NCBI RefSeq assembly: GCF_003014595.1
Contig: NZ_PYGK01000003.1
Location: 1 to 64,000 of the forward strand
DNA length: 64,000 nucleotides
Source of the DNA: Chitinophaga ginsengisoli
Lineage (GTDB): Bacteria; Bacteroidota; Bacteroidia; Chitinophagales; Chitinophagaceae
Direction: 5' to 3'
A program made the translations under genes and the position numbers. The notes under the pieces are model-generated. The model made no database searches, was not told the origin of the DNA, and was given only the letters and a program-made list of their open reading frames with translations. Shown here one piece after another: positions 44,014-54,332 of the stretch. The stretch's first letter is position 1. The number at the start of each line of letters is the position of its first letter.

Positions 44014-44766
44014 TTAGATAGTCACGGTTGCGTCCAGGTCATTATCAACCAGGATACGGCCACAATGCTCACAAACGATGATCTTCTTACGCTGGCGGAT
44101 CTCAGCCTGGCGTTGAGGAGGAATAGCGTTGAAGCAACCACCACAGGAATCGCGGGAGATAGTCACCACAGCCAGACCGTTACGGTAGTTGGTGCGGATC
44201 TTCTCATAAGCCGCCAGTAAACGGGCTTCTACCTTGGTACGGGCTTCATCGCTCTGTTTGCGGAAACCTTTCTCTTCTTTCTCAGTTTCAGCGATGATCT
44301 TTTCCAGTTCACCTTTCTTGTGCTTCAGGTTAGATTCTTTATCAGCGATCTGCTTCTTGGCACTATCCAGGTTGCGGCTCTTATCCTTTACTTCTTCGTT
44401 CGCGTCTTTAATGTGCTTCTCAGCCAGTTTGATCTCCAGCGACTGCATTTCGATCTCTTTGGTGATGGCTTCAAATTCACGGTTATTCTTAACGTTATCC
44501 TGCTGCTTCTCGTATTTCTTCATCAGGGCCTCTGACTCTTTAATTGCCGCTTTCTTATTGGCAATAAAGTCCTGGATGCCACGGATTTCATCCTCTACAT
44601 GAGACAGACGGGTGTTCAGTCCTTCAATCTCATCTTCCAGATCCTTTACTTCCATTGGCAACTCTCCCTTCAACACCTGGATCTCATCCAGTCTGGAGTC
44701 CATCTTCTGTAGCCTAAGCACAGACGCCAATTTTTCTTCTACGGAGTATTCTTTTACAGTAGCCAT
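44014..44766 (-). CDS. C4-type zinc-ribbon coiled-coil protein
   Basis: A 250-residue protein made of a long coiled coil (about residues 25-185) and a C-terminal four-cysteine ribbon: CGGCF...CEHCGR. It matches the bacterial C4 zinc-ribbon family (compare CT398/FlgZ-like and CdsZ), whose members bind nucleic acid or secretion components; the function here is unknown. It starts 8 bp after the Nif3 gene, a pairing common in Bacteroidota. Confidence 0.9.
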   Translation of the reverse strand: MATVKEYSVEEKLASVLRLQKMDSRLDEIQVLKGELPMEVKDLEDEIEGLNTRLSHVEDEIRGIQDFIANKKAAIKESEALMKKYEKQQDNVKNNREFEAITKEIEMQSLEIKLAEKHIKDANEEVKDKSRNLDSAKKQIADKESNLKHKKGELEKIIAETEKEEKGFRKQSDEARTKVEARLLAAYEKIRTNYRNGLAVVTISRDSCGGCFNAIPPQRQAEIRQRKKIIVCEHCGRILVDNDLDATVTI

Positions 44767-44774
44767 GTATGTTT

Positions 44775-45869
44775 TTATAAGTAATTTACCGGATTTGTAC
44801 GAATTGTAGATTTAAGAGGCGCAAAATTAGGGAATTTTTCGGTCAATATATGATAAAATAATTCAACCGTAAACTGCTCACTCTCGAAATGACCTACATC
44901 CGCTATAACGATCTGATTTTCAGCGTCAAAAAATTCATGATATTTAAAATCAGCTGAAATATAGGCATCTGCCCCTGCTGATATCGCCTTTTTCAGCAGG
45001 AAGCTACCTGCTCCTCCGCAGAGGGCCACCTTTTTAACGGGTTTTCCCCTGAGTGGTGTATATCTCACGCATCCTGTATCGAACTGCTGTTTCACCCAAC
45101 GCAGGAAGGTTTCCTCATCCATCGGCTCTTTCAGTTCTCCCACCAGTCCCGAACCTACTTCCGCATAGGCATTTTCCAGTTTCACCACATCGTAAGCCAC
45201 TTCTTCGTAAGGATGGCTGTCAAGTAATGCTCTGATCACATATTGTTCCAAATATACGGGAAATATCACCTCTACTTTTGTTTCTGCTTCATGGTGTCGC
45301 TCTCCGGCCTTGCCCACATAGGGATTGGTGCCTTCTCCCCCATTAAAAGTGCCTGTTCCTTCCGCACTATAACTACACTCGCTGTATGCGCCAATATGTC
45401 CGGCGCCGGCTGCAAAGAGGGCAGTACGCACCTTTTCTGCGTCTGCCTGTGGCACAAATGTATAGAGTTTGCGTAGCAGCTCTCTTTTGGGCGACAGTAC
45501 CCTGCAATGCTGTAAGGCCAGCTTCCGGGCCATCATCTCACAAACCCCGTTCCTTACATTATCCAGGTTGGTATGCGCCGCATAAACGGCAATATCGTTC
45601 TTGATAGCCTTGATAGCCACCCGCTCTACATAGTTATTACCATTGATTTTTTTCAATCCCCCGAAAACAATAGGATGATGGGCCACCACCAGGTTACATT
45701 TCCTGGCAATAGCCTCGTCTATTACGGCTTCGGTAGCATCCAGCGTCAGTAATACGCCGGTGGCCTCCCAGTCCGGGTTGCCAAAGAGCAGTCCGGCATT
45801 GTCGTAACTTTCCTGGTATTGTAAAGGCGCAAAGGCCGCAATGGCATTGGTAATATCCCTGATCTTCAT
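44775..45869 (-). CDS. Nif3-like dinuclear metal centre protein
   Basis: A 364-residue Nif3/YbgI (DUF34) protein; VVAHHPIVFGG and the C-terminal DVGHFESEQ contribute metal ligands. The insert between the two halves (about residues 130-235, a PII-like domain) is typical of the long Nif3 form. These proteins form toroidal hexamers; a GTP cyclohydrolase-like or RNA/tRNA-related function has been proposed but is unsettled. It is the first gene of the operon with the zinc-ribbon gene and is divergent from the M32 gene. Confidence 0.92.
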   Translation of the reverse strand: MKIRDITNAIAAFAPLQYQESYDNAGLLFGNPDWEATGVLLTLDATEAVIDEAIARKCNLVVAHHPIVFGGLKKINGNNYVERVAIKAIKNDIAVYAAHTNLDNVRNGVCEMMARKLALQHCRVLSPKRELLRKLYTFVPQADAEKVRTALFAAGAGHIGAYSECSYSAEGTGTFNGGEGTNPYVGKAGERHHEAETKVEVIFPVYLEQYVIRALLDSHPYEEVAYDVVKLENAYAEVGSGLVGELKEPMDEETFLRWVKQQFDTGCVRYTPLRGKPVKKVALCGGAGSFLLKKAISAGADAYISADFKYHEFFDAENQIVIADVGHFESEQFTVELFYHILTEKFPNFAPLKSTIRTNPVNYL

Positions 45870-45888
45870 ATTGACGGTAATTTACCCC

Positions 45889-45896
45889 TACTTTTG
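45889..45896 (+). promoter_or_regulatory. -7 box of the M32 carboxypeptidase gene
   Basis: TACTTTTG matches TAnnTTTG. The resulting leader before the ATG at 45912 would be only about 10 bases. The nearest TTG is closer (15 bp) than the usual 19. Confidence 0.5.
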
Positions 45897-45911
45897 CACA
45901 AAATCAAAAGC

Positions 45912-47426
45912 ATGGCACAGACCTCATCTACGATAACCCGATACGACGCGTATAAACAAAAGATGCAGCAGGTGGCTGATATCCGGCATGCAATTGCCGT
46001 ACTTGGCTGGGATCAGGAGACTTACCTGCCGGAGAAAGGAGCGGCATTCCGCGGGCAACAGATCACTACCCTCAGTACGCTTGCCCATGAACTGTTCACC
46101 GCCCCCCAGCTGGGCGAGTTACTGGACGCCCTCAACAGGGAAAAAGAAACCCTCGAACCGGTAGCTGCAAAGAACATTACACTATCATTGGAAGATTACC
46201 AGAAGAATAAGAAATACCCGGCCAGCTTCGTAGCGGAGTTATCACAGACCACCAACGAATGCTATCATGCCTGGATCAATGCCCGGAAAGAAGGTAACTA
46301 TGCTGTTTTTCAACCGGTACTGAACAGAATGGTAGAGCTGAAAAGAAAGGAAGCAGACCTCCTTGGGTATGTGGACCACCCATATAATGCCCTGTTGAAC
46401 GAATATGAAAAAGGCGCTACCACGACCATGCTTGACAAGATATTCAGCGATGTCAAAACGGCACTTACCCCCCTGTTACGCAATATTGAACAACGTCCAC
46501 AGGTGAAGAAAGATTTCCTGCACCTGCACTATGACCGTAACCGTCAATGGGAGTTTGGTATCCAGCTGCTGAAAGATATGGGCTATGATATGACCGCCGG
46601 CAGGCAGGATGTATCAGAACACCCGTTCACTATCAGTTTCAGTCCGCAGGACGTGAGGGTAACCACCCGTATCGATGAGAATGATTTCGGAAATATGACC
46701 TGGAGCTGTATTCATGAGGGCGGTCATGCCCTGTATGAGCAGGGACTTGATACAACAGCTTACGGACTACCTTCTGGCGAGGCTGCCAGCCTGGGCATCC
46801 ATGAATCACAATCCAGGCTCTGGGAAAATAATGTAGGCCGAAGCCTGGTATTCTGGCAGCATCATTACCCACAGTTGCAGCAACTATTTCCTGATAACCT
46901 GGGCACTGTCAGCCTGCAGGACTTCTATAAAGCTATTAACCTGGTACAGCCATCCCTTATCCGTACGGAAGCCGATGAACTAACCTATCATTTTCATGTG
47001 ATGGTGAGATACGAAATTGAGAAAGGATTACTGGAGGGTACCTATCAGACAAAAGACCTCCGTGAGATATGGAATTCCTACTATAAGGAATTTTTACATG
47101 TTGACGTACCAAACGATACACAGGGTGTTTTACAGGATATCCACTGGTCGCATGGCAGTTTCGGTTATTTCCCCACCTATTCCCTTGGCAGTTTCTACGC
47201 CGCCCAGTTCTTTACAGCGGCACAGCAGCAGATTCCCGGACTGACCGGACAGATCGCCGAAGGCAAATACGAAGCGCTGCTAAGCTGGTTACGTCAGCAG
47301 GTACACCGCCATGGCCGTTACTACACTTCCAATGAATTGTGCGAGAAAATAACCGGTCAGCCGTTGGATTTCAAATACTTCCTGGAGTATGCCACCCAAA
47401 AGTTTGGCAACATCTACGGCTTATAA
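45912..47426 (+). CDS. Carboxypeptidase, peptidase family M32
   Basis: A 504-residue metallocarboxypeptidase. The zinc motif HEGGH is at residues 268-272, followed by ESQSRLWENNVGRS, the family's third ligand region, and by HPF/DVRVTTR motifs upstream. Family members release C-terminal residues with broad specificity, in the cytosol. The ATG at 45912 is preferred over a TTG at 45894. The 3' end overlaps the convergent rhodanese-thioredoxin gene by 6 bp. Confidence 0.94.
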   Translation: MAQTSSTITRYDAYKQKMQQVADIRHAIAVLGWDQETYLPEKGAAFRGQQITTLSTLAHELFTAPQLGELLDALNREKETLEPVAAKNITLSLEDYQKNKKYPASFVAELSQTTNECYHAWINARKEGNYAVFQPVLNRMVELKRKEADLLGYVDHPYNALLNEYEKGATTTMLDKIFSDVKTALTPLLRNIEQRPQVKKDFLHLHYDRNRQWEFGIQLLKDMGYDMTAGRQDVSEHPFTISFSPQDVRVTTRIDENDFGNMTWSCIHEGGHALYEQGLDTTAYGLPSGEAASLGIHESQSRLWENNVGRSLVFWQHHYPQLQQLFPDNLGTVSLQDFYKAINLVQPSLIRTEADELTYHFHVMVRYEIEKGLLEGTYQTKDLREIWNSYYKEFLHVDVPNDTQGVLQDIHWSHGSFGYFPTYSLGSFYAAQFFTAAQQQIPGLTGQIAEGKYEALLSWLRQQVHRHGRYYTSNELCEKITGQPLDFKYFLEYATQKFGNIYGL

Positions 47427-48089
47427 CTTATCGTATACACCTTGTTTCCGCCACACTTCCCTTCCATCTTTGTAAAGAATAAAGGTGGGCAGGGAAGTGG
47501 CGTTTATGGCCTGCATGACGTCACGGTCACGCCCTCCATCCACCTTAAACAGGCGTACTGCTTTATTTTCTTTCAGAAATGCCTGAATAACAGGTTCCAT
47601 TTTCCGGCAGGGAGGGCACCATTCCGCGCCTACGTCTACCAGCACATCCCCGGATGCGACTGCCATATGAAAAGTATCTACGCTCATCTGTAGTCCGTCA
47701 GCAACGCCTTCCACAGCCAGTCCGGCCTGTTTCCAGGCATTGATACCACCTTTCAGTTCAATGACTTCCCTGAATCCGTTCTCCCGCAGCCACTTTGCGG
47801 CAGCAGTGCTTCTTCCACCGCTCAAACAGTATATGTATACGACCTGTTCTTTATCAAGGGATTGTACTCTTTCTATGAATTCCTCTTTTTTCGTGTAATC
47901 AGCCTGTAATGCATGATGCAGATGACCAGTATTAAATTCCCCGGCCGTCCGTACATCAAAAACCTGAGCATCCTTTTTCTGTATAGCTTGTTGAAATACA
48001 GTCACATCTACCTGCTGTGCGCTGGCACTACTCATTACTGAAATAAGTAAACCTAAAAGCACCACGTATGTATAATATTTATAAATCAT
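47421..48089 (-). CDS. Exported rhodanese-thioredoxin fusion protein
   Basis: The product has 222 residues. A signal peptide (to about residue 25, ...SSASAQQ) is followed by a rhodanese domain (about 27-128, active-site loop CLSGGRS, Cys88) and a thioredoxin-fold domain (about 140-222) with WCPPC (Trp157, Cys158, Cys161) and the cis-proline TSLPTF. Both active sites are intact. A periplasmic sulfur-transfer or disulfide role with the thioredoxin regenerating the rhodanese cysteine is a reasonable inference. Gene 3' overlaps the M32 gene. Confidence 0.9.
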   Translation of the reverse strand: MIYKYYTYVVLLGLLISVMSSASAQQVDVTVFQQAIQKKDAQVFDVRTAGEFNTGHLHHALQADYTKKEEFIERVQSLDKEQVVYIYCLSGGRSTAAAKWLRENGFREVIELKGGINAWKQAGLAVEGVADGLQMSVDTFHMAVASGDVLVDVGAEWCPPCRKMEPVIQAFLKENKAVRLFKVDGGRDRDVMQAINATSLPTFILYKDGREVWRKQGVYDKL

Positions 48090-48314
48090 ATTTTTGCAAT
48101 ATATTGTTGAGCTTGTGCTTCCGTAAATTGTTCGTTAGTGCTGCACAGTAATAACTTTTATGTGATTTTGGGACAGCCCCTAAACGCTTTGTGCAAAGTT
48201 TACGTTTTAATCTTTACGGATCAGTATTTTTATCATATTATTTTATTTTTTTATTTTTTACATTCTATTTTTCACCCTGAGCTGGCGTCAACAGACAACA
48301 GCCATATCCGGAAA

Positions 48315-51300
48315 ATGAAACACCAATACCTACGCCAATTTACGCACTTCTGGTATGCCACGTCATGCTTTATAGTGCTTTTTCTGCTTTCTGGTGCCAA
48401 GGCACGCGCACAGAACACTGTAGCATTTACCGCCGACAACTGGAGTGGTTGCGGTGCAGTATTCGTACAGTTTTTGAATCAGTCAAGTCCGGTAGGTACT
48501 GCCTCATGGGACTTTGGGGACGGAGGGGCCACATCCTCGTTATGGAATCCAACGCGTTCGTTCAACCGCCCCGGCAATTTCACGGTCACCCTTACGGTAA
48601 CATTCCCCAACGGGCAGGTTAGCTCCGCACAGCATGTTGTGAACGTTTACAACAAGCCAACTGTCGCCTTTTCCACGTCCACGCTTACAGGCTGCACTCC
48701 GCTGAATATTTCATTCACGGACCAGTCGACCGCCGGGGATGGCAGCATCTCCAGCATCAACTGGGACTTCGGAGATGGTAACGGCGCTGTCGGTTCCACC
48801 ACCTCCCATTCGTATGATAAAGGGGGCAATATTACGGCTACCTCTATTGTAACCAACAGCTTCGGTTGTACAAGCAGTGGCTCACAAACGCTACAGATAA
48901 ATGCTACCCCACAGGTATCGTTTACAAGCAATAACCAGGGTGGATGCCGTGCACCAACGACCGTCAATTTCACCAATACCACTACGCTGAATACAGTGGG
49001 TGCGCCGCCTGCGATGACCTATCTCTGGGATTTCGGAGATGGATCCACCAGTCCAAGCCAGCATCCAAGCCATGACTATACGACCACAGGTACTTTTACA
49101 GTAAAACTGACAGCTACCACTACAAGTGGCTGTACACAGACCTTTACTGCTCCAAACTATATTGTGGTAAATACCGCTGTAGCAGATTTTACCATCCAGA
49201 GAGACGCCTGTGCCGGCAACAATGTGACTTTCACCAATACTACGGTGCCAGCTCCTGTGTCTTCTGACTGGACATTTTCAGACGGCACAGTCATCACCAC
49301 AAAAAATGCGGTAAAAAATTTCCCGACTGCGGGTAATTATTCCGTTACGCTGAAATCTATCTCTGCGGATGGCTGTGAAGCGATCGTTACCCGGAACTTT
49401 ACTATTTCCGCTCCCCCAACCATCAATTTCACCATGTCGCCACCGGCAGCCTGTCTGGTTCCGGTAAATGTGCAGTTCACCACTGCGGGCGCCGGTGCTA
49501 CTGCCTGGACCTGGGACTTTGCTGATGGTACTTCCAGTGCGCTACAGAACCCGCTGCACACTTTTACCGCAGAAGGCACATATAACGTAAAAGTAATAGC
49601 CACCAGCGCTATTGGTTGTAAGGATTCTGCTAATAATTCTATTACTATCCAGAAGCCAACGCTTGCCATCACCGGAACCGCCAGAGGCTGTGCACCTTTA
49701 AATGCAACTTTTGGTACCACCATCGTAAGTGCTGATCCGGTTGTGTCATATGCCTGGGATTTTGGAGATGGCAGTACTTCCAATGCAGCAACACCGTCAC
49801 ATGTGTACGCCAGCTCAGGCAGGTATACCGTTATCCTGACCATTACCACCCGTACCGGTTGTACACAGACAGCCACTTACGATGTAAGAGTCGGCAATCC
49901 TATCAATGTTAACTTTAGTGTTGATCAAAATAGCGGTTGTCAGCCAACGATATTCAAATTTACCGATCTCTCCACCCCTGCTGTTGGTGGTTTAACCTAC
50001 CAGTGGACATTTGAGGAGAACGGTAGTGCACCAGGCACCTCCGGAGTAAGAAATCCGACCTATGTTTTCAATACGATCGGCATGCATGATGTAACACTGA
50101 CCGTTATCAACAACGGTTGTTCACAGAGCCTGACTAAAACTGATTATATTGAAACGTTTGCTCCTATATCCCACTTCATTGTAGGCACTGTTGATTGTGC
50201 CAATCCGTTCGTACGGGTATTTACAGATAACACCAATTGGGGTACCGGTATTGTAGGCACCTATTCGTGGGACTTTGGCGATGGTACCAGCAGTACTATC
50301 CCGTCTCCTACACATACTTATGCTGCGGATGGTACTTATACTGTTGTGCTAAGCGTATCTAACGGTACCTGTACTTCCACTTTCTCTGCTGTAGTGAGGG
50401 TCATCACCTTAAAGCCGGTGATCTATGCTACGCCAAATGTGGTTTGTCTGGGTACTTCAACCACCTTCAGTGTAGATCCTTTCCCTCCCGGTACTATTTC
50501 TTCCTTCAGATGGGATTTCGGCGACGGAAGAACCGGTGGTGGTACCAGCAAGCCAGTAGTTACTTACAGAAACGCAGGCACTTATAATGTTGTTTATACC
50601 GCTATGGACGTAAATGGTTGTCCGCACGCATCTGATCCGCTGAGAGTAGATGTAAATGGCTCTGTATCAAAATTCGTTGTAGATCCACGCCAGTGTAAAG
50701 ACCAGCCAGTTAGTTTCACAGACCAGTCTACTACGCGCGCCGGCAACACCATTGCTACCTGGACATTCGATTTTGGTGATGGTAGCGCTCCGGTAGTTTA
50801 TAACACTCAGCCAATAAACATCACGCATACTTACAGCGTGGCCCAGGATTATACCGTAACGCTGACAGTAACGGATAACACAGGTTGTTCAAACACTTCT
50901 ACGCAGCCTGTGACAATCCCCGAAATTACCGCCAGCTTTAGTGCAAAAAGCAATATTGCCTGTCTGAATATACCGTTCCAGTTTGACAACGCTTCTGTAA
51001 CTGAACCACTGACTTACGCATGGACATTCGGAGATGGTGGTACCAGCACAGATAAAGATCCGGCGCACATCTATACAGCGGCCGGCACTTATACGGTAGG
51101 CCTGGTAGTGACCAGCGCTACCGGTTGTACCGCTCAGACATCTACCACAGACTTCCTGAAAGTACCTAATCCGATCGCAGACTTTACCTTCCCGAATGTA
51201 GCGGGAGATATCTGTCCTCCGGTGAAAGTACAGTTCACCAACAACTCTTCCGATTATGTGAAGACTTCCTGGGATTTCGGAGACGGCGGTGCATCAGACG

Positions 51301-53186
51301 AAGACAATCCTTTACATAACTATATCAAGCCTGGCACCTTCCCGGTTACATTAACCGTTTATTCAGAAGGTGGTTGTGCAAGCCCTGTTGCGGGACCGAA
51401 AGACATCACAATCGCAGGTCCTGACGGTAGCTTCTCTGTAACCCCCGAATCAGGCTGCTGGCCGCTGACAGCATCTATGACAGCTGTATCGGCAACTGCA
51501 CAGCGATTCATCTGGGACTTTGGAGACGGTTATTCCGTACGTACTACCACTCCTGCTTCTCCATCTTATACTTATCAGAAAGAAGGGGTATACTACCCGG
51601 TAGTATTGCTGGAAGATGCCCGTGGATGTACCGTACCTGCAGCAGGTAGTCCGAAAATAACAGTAGACAGGATCATTCCCGCTTTCGGAGCTGATGTGAC
51701 CCAGGCTTGTGACGGCGGAACAGTGGTATTCACCGATTCTACCAAAGGCGTTTCTATTACAGATGGCATGGCAGCTACTTATGTATGGGACTTTGGTGTA
51801 AGCGGTCGTACAGATGACGTAGCGACCGGTCCTAATCCTACTTTCATCTATGATGCTCCTGGTACTTACACAGTAACAATGACCGCTACCAGCTATTATG
51901 GCTGTGTAAAGGATACCACTATGCAGATAGAAATAGAAGCGAAACCTGTAGCACAGATAACACCTGTTACTTCAGTCTGTGTCGGGACGCCGGTACAACT
52001 GGTAGGAACAGACACCAGGAGCCTGCCGGGTACGACCTGGAACTGGACTACCAACAATCAACAGTATAATGTACAGACACTTCCGGCTATCACTTATCCA
52101 CAGGCAGGTATTTATCCTACGCAACTGATCATCACCTCCGCCAGTGGTCTCTGTAAGGATACCGCTGTTGAGAATGTACAGGTAGATGCTTATCCTACCT
52201 TGTCGCCAACACCAATTGCAGCCAGCATCTGCCGCGGCCAGTCTGTTACACTGCAGACAAATACACAGGCTGGTGTGGATATTACCTGGACAGACTATAA
52301 CATTTCTGACGTTAAAAGTGCCTCTCCTGTTGTTACACCTGATATGGATACTACTTATCACGTTGTAGTTACCAACGCTACCGGTTGTAGCGCGCAGGGA
52401 GATGTTAAGGTTACTGTATCACAGCCATTTGCGATACAGGTAAATAGTGGTGATATCTGTCCCGGAGGAGCCGTACAGTTACAGGCCCAGGGCGCAGTTA
52501 CCTATAAATGGACCCCGGCAACAGGCCTCAATAATCCGAATATTGCCAATCCATTAGCTACGCCAGATTCGACTACTGTTTATCAGGTAATAGGATTTGG
52601 TAACGACAATTGCTTTACTGATACCCTATCGTCTACCGTTACCGTACATCCGGCTCCTGTTGTAGATGCAGGCGCGGATATGGAGGTTGCGACAGGTACG
52701 GTAGTACAGTTACCAGTAACAGGCAGCAGCGATATTACACAGATAGAATGGTCGCCAGCCGCCTCGCTGAGTTGTGTGGATTGCCTCGCACCAGTAGCGA
52801 CACCAAGAGAAAATACCACCTACCATGTAAAAGTGACCAACGCGTATGGTTGTACCACTATTGATGATGTTACCATCACGCTGGTATGTTCATCAGGTGC
52901 TATCTTCCTGCCAAACACCTTCTCACCGAATGGCGACGGCGCGAACGACATCTTTTACATCAGGGGTAAGGGGGTAAAAGCAGCCAAATCTTTCAGGATA
53001 TATAACCGTTGGGGACAGCAGGTATTTGAAAGGACCAACTTTAATGTGGAGGATCCGGTATATGGATGGGATGGTCGTGTGAATGGCCAGCCAGTTGATC
53101 CGGACGTGTTTATTTACGTAGCAGAACTGGTTTGCGACTCAAACGAAACTTTCACCCTTAAAGGAAACGTAATGCTGGTAAGGTAA
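48315..53186 (+). CDS. Giant PKD-repeat surface protein with T9SS type B sorting domain
   Basis: A 1623-residue surface protein. Signal peptide (MKHQYLRQFTHFWYATSCF..., cleavage near ARAQ), then about 14-15 PKD domains recognisable by WDFGDG-type cores (WTFSDG, WDFADG and FDFGDG are variants), two or three Ig-like domains with WxPxxxLN/STTYxV patterns, and a C-terminal gliding-motility-associated (CHU_C, T9SS type B) domain starting at FLPNTFSPNGDG. It is secreted through the type IX system and anchored or released at the surface; an adhesin or matrix role is likely. The ATG at 48315 is chosen since the upstream frame has no signal. It pairs with the PorP/SprF gene 54 bp downstream. Confidence 0.94.
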   Translation: MKHQYLRQFTHFWYATSCFIVLFLLSGAKARAQNTVAFTADNWSGCGAVFVQFLNQSSPVGTASWDFGDGGATSSLWNPTRSFNRPGNFTVTLTVTFPNGQVSSAQHVVNVYNKPTVAFSTSTLTGCTPLNISFTDQSTAGDGSISSINWDFGDGNGAVGSTTSHSYDKGGNITATSIVTNSFGCTSSGSQTLQINATPQVSFTSNNQGGCRAPTTVNFTNTTTLNTVGAPPAMTYLWDFGDGSTSPSQHPSHDYTTTGTFTVKLTATTTSGCTQTFTAPNYIVVNTAVADFTIQRDACAGNNVTFTNTTVPAPVSSDWTFSDGTVITTKNAVKNFPTAGNYSVTLKSISADGCEAIVTRNFTISAPPTINFTMSPPAACLVPVNVQFTTAGAGATAWTWDFADGTSSALQNPLHTFTAEGTYNVKVIATSAIGCKDSANNSITIQKPTLAITGTARGCAPLNATFGTTIVSADPVVSYAWDFGDGSTSNAATPSHVYASSGRYTVILTITTRTGCTQTATYDVRVGNPINVNFSVDQNSGCQPTIFKFTDLSTPAVGGLTYQWTFEENGSAPGTSGVRNPTYVFNTIGMHDVTLTVINNGCSQSLTKTDYIETFAPISHFIVGTVDCANPFVRVFTDNTNWGTGIVGTYSWDFGDGTSSTIPSPTHTYAADGTYTVVLSVSNGTCTSTFSAVVRVITLKPVIYATPNVVCLGTSTTFSVDPFPPGTISSFRWDFGDGRTGGGTSKPVVTYRNAGTYNVVYTAMDVNGCPHASDPLRVDVNGSVSKFVVDPRQCKDQPVSFTDQSTTRAGNTIATWTFDFGDGSAPVVYNTQPINITHTYSVAQDYTVTLTVTDNTGCSNTSTQPVTIPEITASFSAKSNIACLNIPFQFDNASVTEPLTYAWTFGDGGTSTDKDPAHIYTAAGTYTVGLVVTSATGCTAQTSTTDFLKVPNPIADFTFPNVAGDICPPVKVQFTNNSSDYVKTSWDFGDGGASDEDNPLHNYIKPGTFPVTLTVYSEGGCASPVAGPKDITIAGPDGSFSVTPESGCWPLTASMTAVSATAQRFIWDFGDGYSVRTTTPASPSYTYQKEGVYYPVVLLEDARGCTVPAAGSPKITVDRIIPAFGADVTQACDGGTVVFTDSTKGVSITDGMAATYVWDFGVSGRTDDVATGPNPTFIYDAPGTYTVTMTATSYYGCVKDTTMQIEIEAKPVAQITPVTSVCVGTPVQLVGTDTRSLPGTTWNWTTNNQQYNVQTLPAITYPQAGIYPTQLIITSASGLCKDTAVENVQVDAYPTLSPTPIAASICRGQSVTLQTNTQAGVDITWTDYNISDVKSASPVVTPDMDTTYHVVVTNATGCSAQGDVKVTVSQPFAIQVNSGDICPGGAVQLQAQGAVTYKWTPATGLNNPNIANPLATPDSTTVYQVIGFGNDNCFTDTLSSTVTVHPAPVVDAGADMEVATGTVVQLPVTGSSDITQIEWSPAASLSCVDCLAPVATPRENTTYHVKVTNAYGCTTIDDVTITLVCSSGAIFLPNTFSPNGDGANDIFYIRGKGVKAAKSFRIYNRWGQQVFERTNFNVEDPVYGWDGRVNGQPVDPDVFIYVAELVCDSNETFTLKGNVMLVR

Positions 53187-53240
53187 GTTTTACCTGCCAG
53201 CATCCCATCAATACCATATGAATATTAAAAACTTGCCAGC

Positions 53241-54275
53241 ATGAGAATGAAATGTAGAACCCTGTTAGTGGCATTGTGCGTTTGTGGCACACAATCACTG
53301 GTAGCACAGGACATTCACCTGTCCCAGTTTTACGAGACACCGATATTACGTAATCCTGCACTGATAGGCCTGTTTAATGGTGATTACCGTGTACAGGCTG
53401 TATACAGGAACCAATGGAACAGCGTTACTATACCATACCAGACGGGCGCATTAAGCGCTGAAATGAAGTTCCCCGTTGGGAACAGTGAGGATTTTGTGAC
53501 TGCGGGTATACAGTTCACCTACGACAGGGCGGGTACAGCCCGTCTACAATCGGTACAGGCGTTACCGGCAGTCAACTATCACAAATCCCTGAGCCAGGAC
53601 AAAAGCATGTTCCTGTCGGTAGGTTTTACCGGAGGTATGGTGCAGCGACAGTTCGACGCTACCAAGCTGACCTTCAACAACCAGTATACCGGCGGTCAGT
53701 TCGACCCGACGGCATCTACAGGTGAAGAAGGCAGGATAGCGCTGCGCGGATACTCTTACCTGGATGCAGGTGCGGGTCTCAGCTTTAACAGCACCCTGGG
53801 AGTAGACGAGCAGGTGACCTATTATATCGGTGCAGCCCTGTTCCATTTTAACCGTCCAAAGCTCTCCTTCTACAAGGACGCGACCATCGCGCTGGACCCC
53901 AAGTTCACCTTTAACGCGGGGATCACCTTCCCGCTGCAGGAAAGGCTGAAATTCATTGCCCAATACAATGAGATCCATATGGGCGCCTACTCAGAATATT
54001 TGGGGGGTGCATTACTGGGTTACAGCCTGTATGACGACGGACTGGAAAGTACAAGAGCCTTTTATTTCGGCGCCTATATGCGTTATAAGGATGCGATCAT
54101 CCCCTCTTTCCGTCTTGATATGGATAAGTACGAGGTGGGCGTGACCTATGATGCGAACATTTCAAAGCTGAAGACCGCGAGTCACAGCATGGGCGGTTTT
54201 GAAATATCGCTGGTATTCAAAGGGTTCCGCAGCAGAAACAGTACGCTGGAAAGTATCCGCTGTCCCAACTTCTGA
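53241..54275 (+). CDS. PorP/SprF-family type IX secretion membrane protein
   Basis: A 344-residue outer-membrane barrel of the PorP/SprF family: signal peptide, then QDIHLSQFYETPILRNPALIGLF and YRNQW, then repeated strands. PorP/SprF proteins are encoded beside type B cargo and are needed to deliver or attach that cargo (SprF-SprB in Flavobacterium). The preceding giant PKD protein is the obvious client. Confidence 0.94.
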   Translation: MRMKCRTLLVALCVCGTQSLVAQDIHLSQFYETPILRNPALIGLFNGDYRVQAVYRNQWNSVTIPYQTGALSAEMKFPVGNSEDFVTAGIQFTYDRAGTARLQSVQALPAVNYHKSLSQDKSMFLSVGFTGGMVQRQFDATKLTFNNQYTGGQFDPTASTGEEGRIALRGYSYLDAGAGLSFNSTLGVDEQVTYYIGAALFHFNRPKLSFYKDATIALDPKFTFNAGITFPLQERLKFIAQYNEIHMGAYSEYLGGALLGYSLYDDGLESTRAFYFGAYMRYKDAIIPSFRLDMDKYEVGVTYDANISKLKTASHSMGGFEISLVFKGFRSRNSTLESIRCPNF

Positions 54276-54332
54276 TTATAGCACCAATTGTTATCTTTAC
54301 ATCTGACTTTAATCACGTAAACAGATAAACAG

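Noticed and set aside
48138..48314. A 59-residue N-terminal extension of the PKD protein
   Set aside because: It lacks a signal pattern, whereas the downstream ATG starts a clear one.
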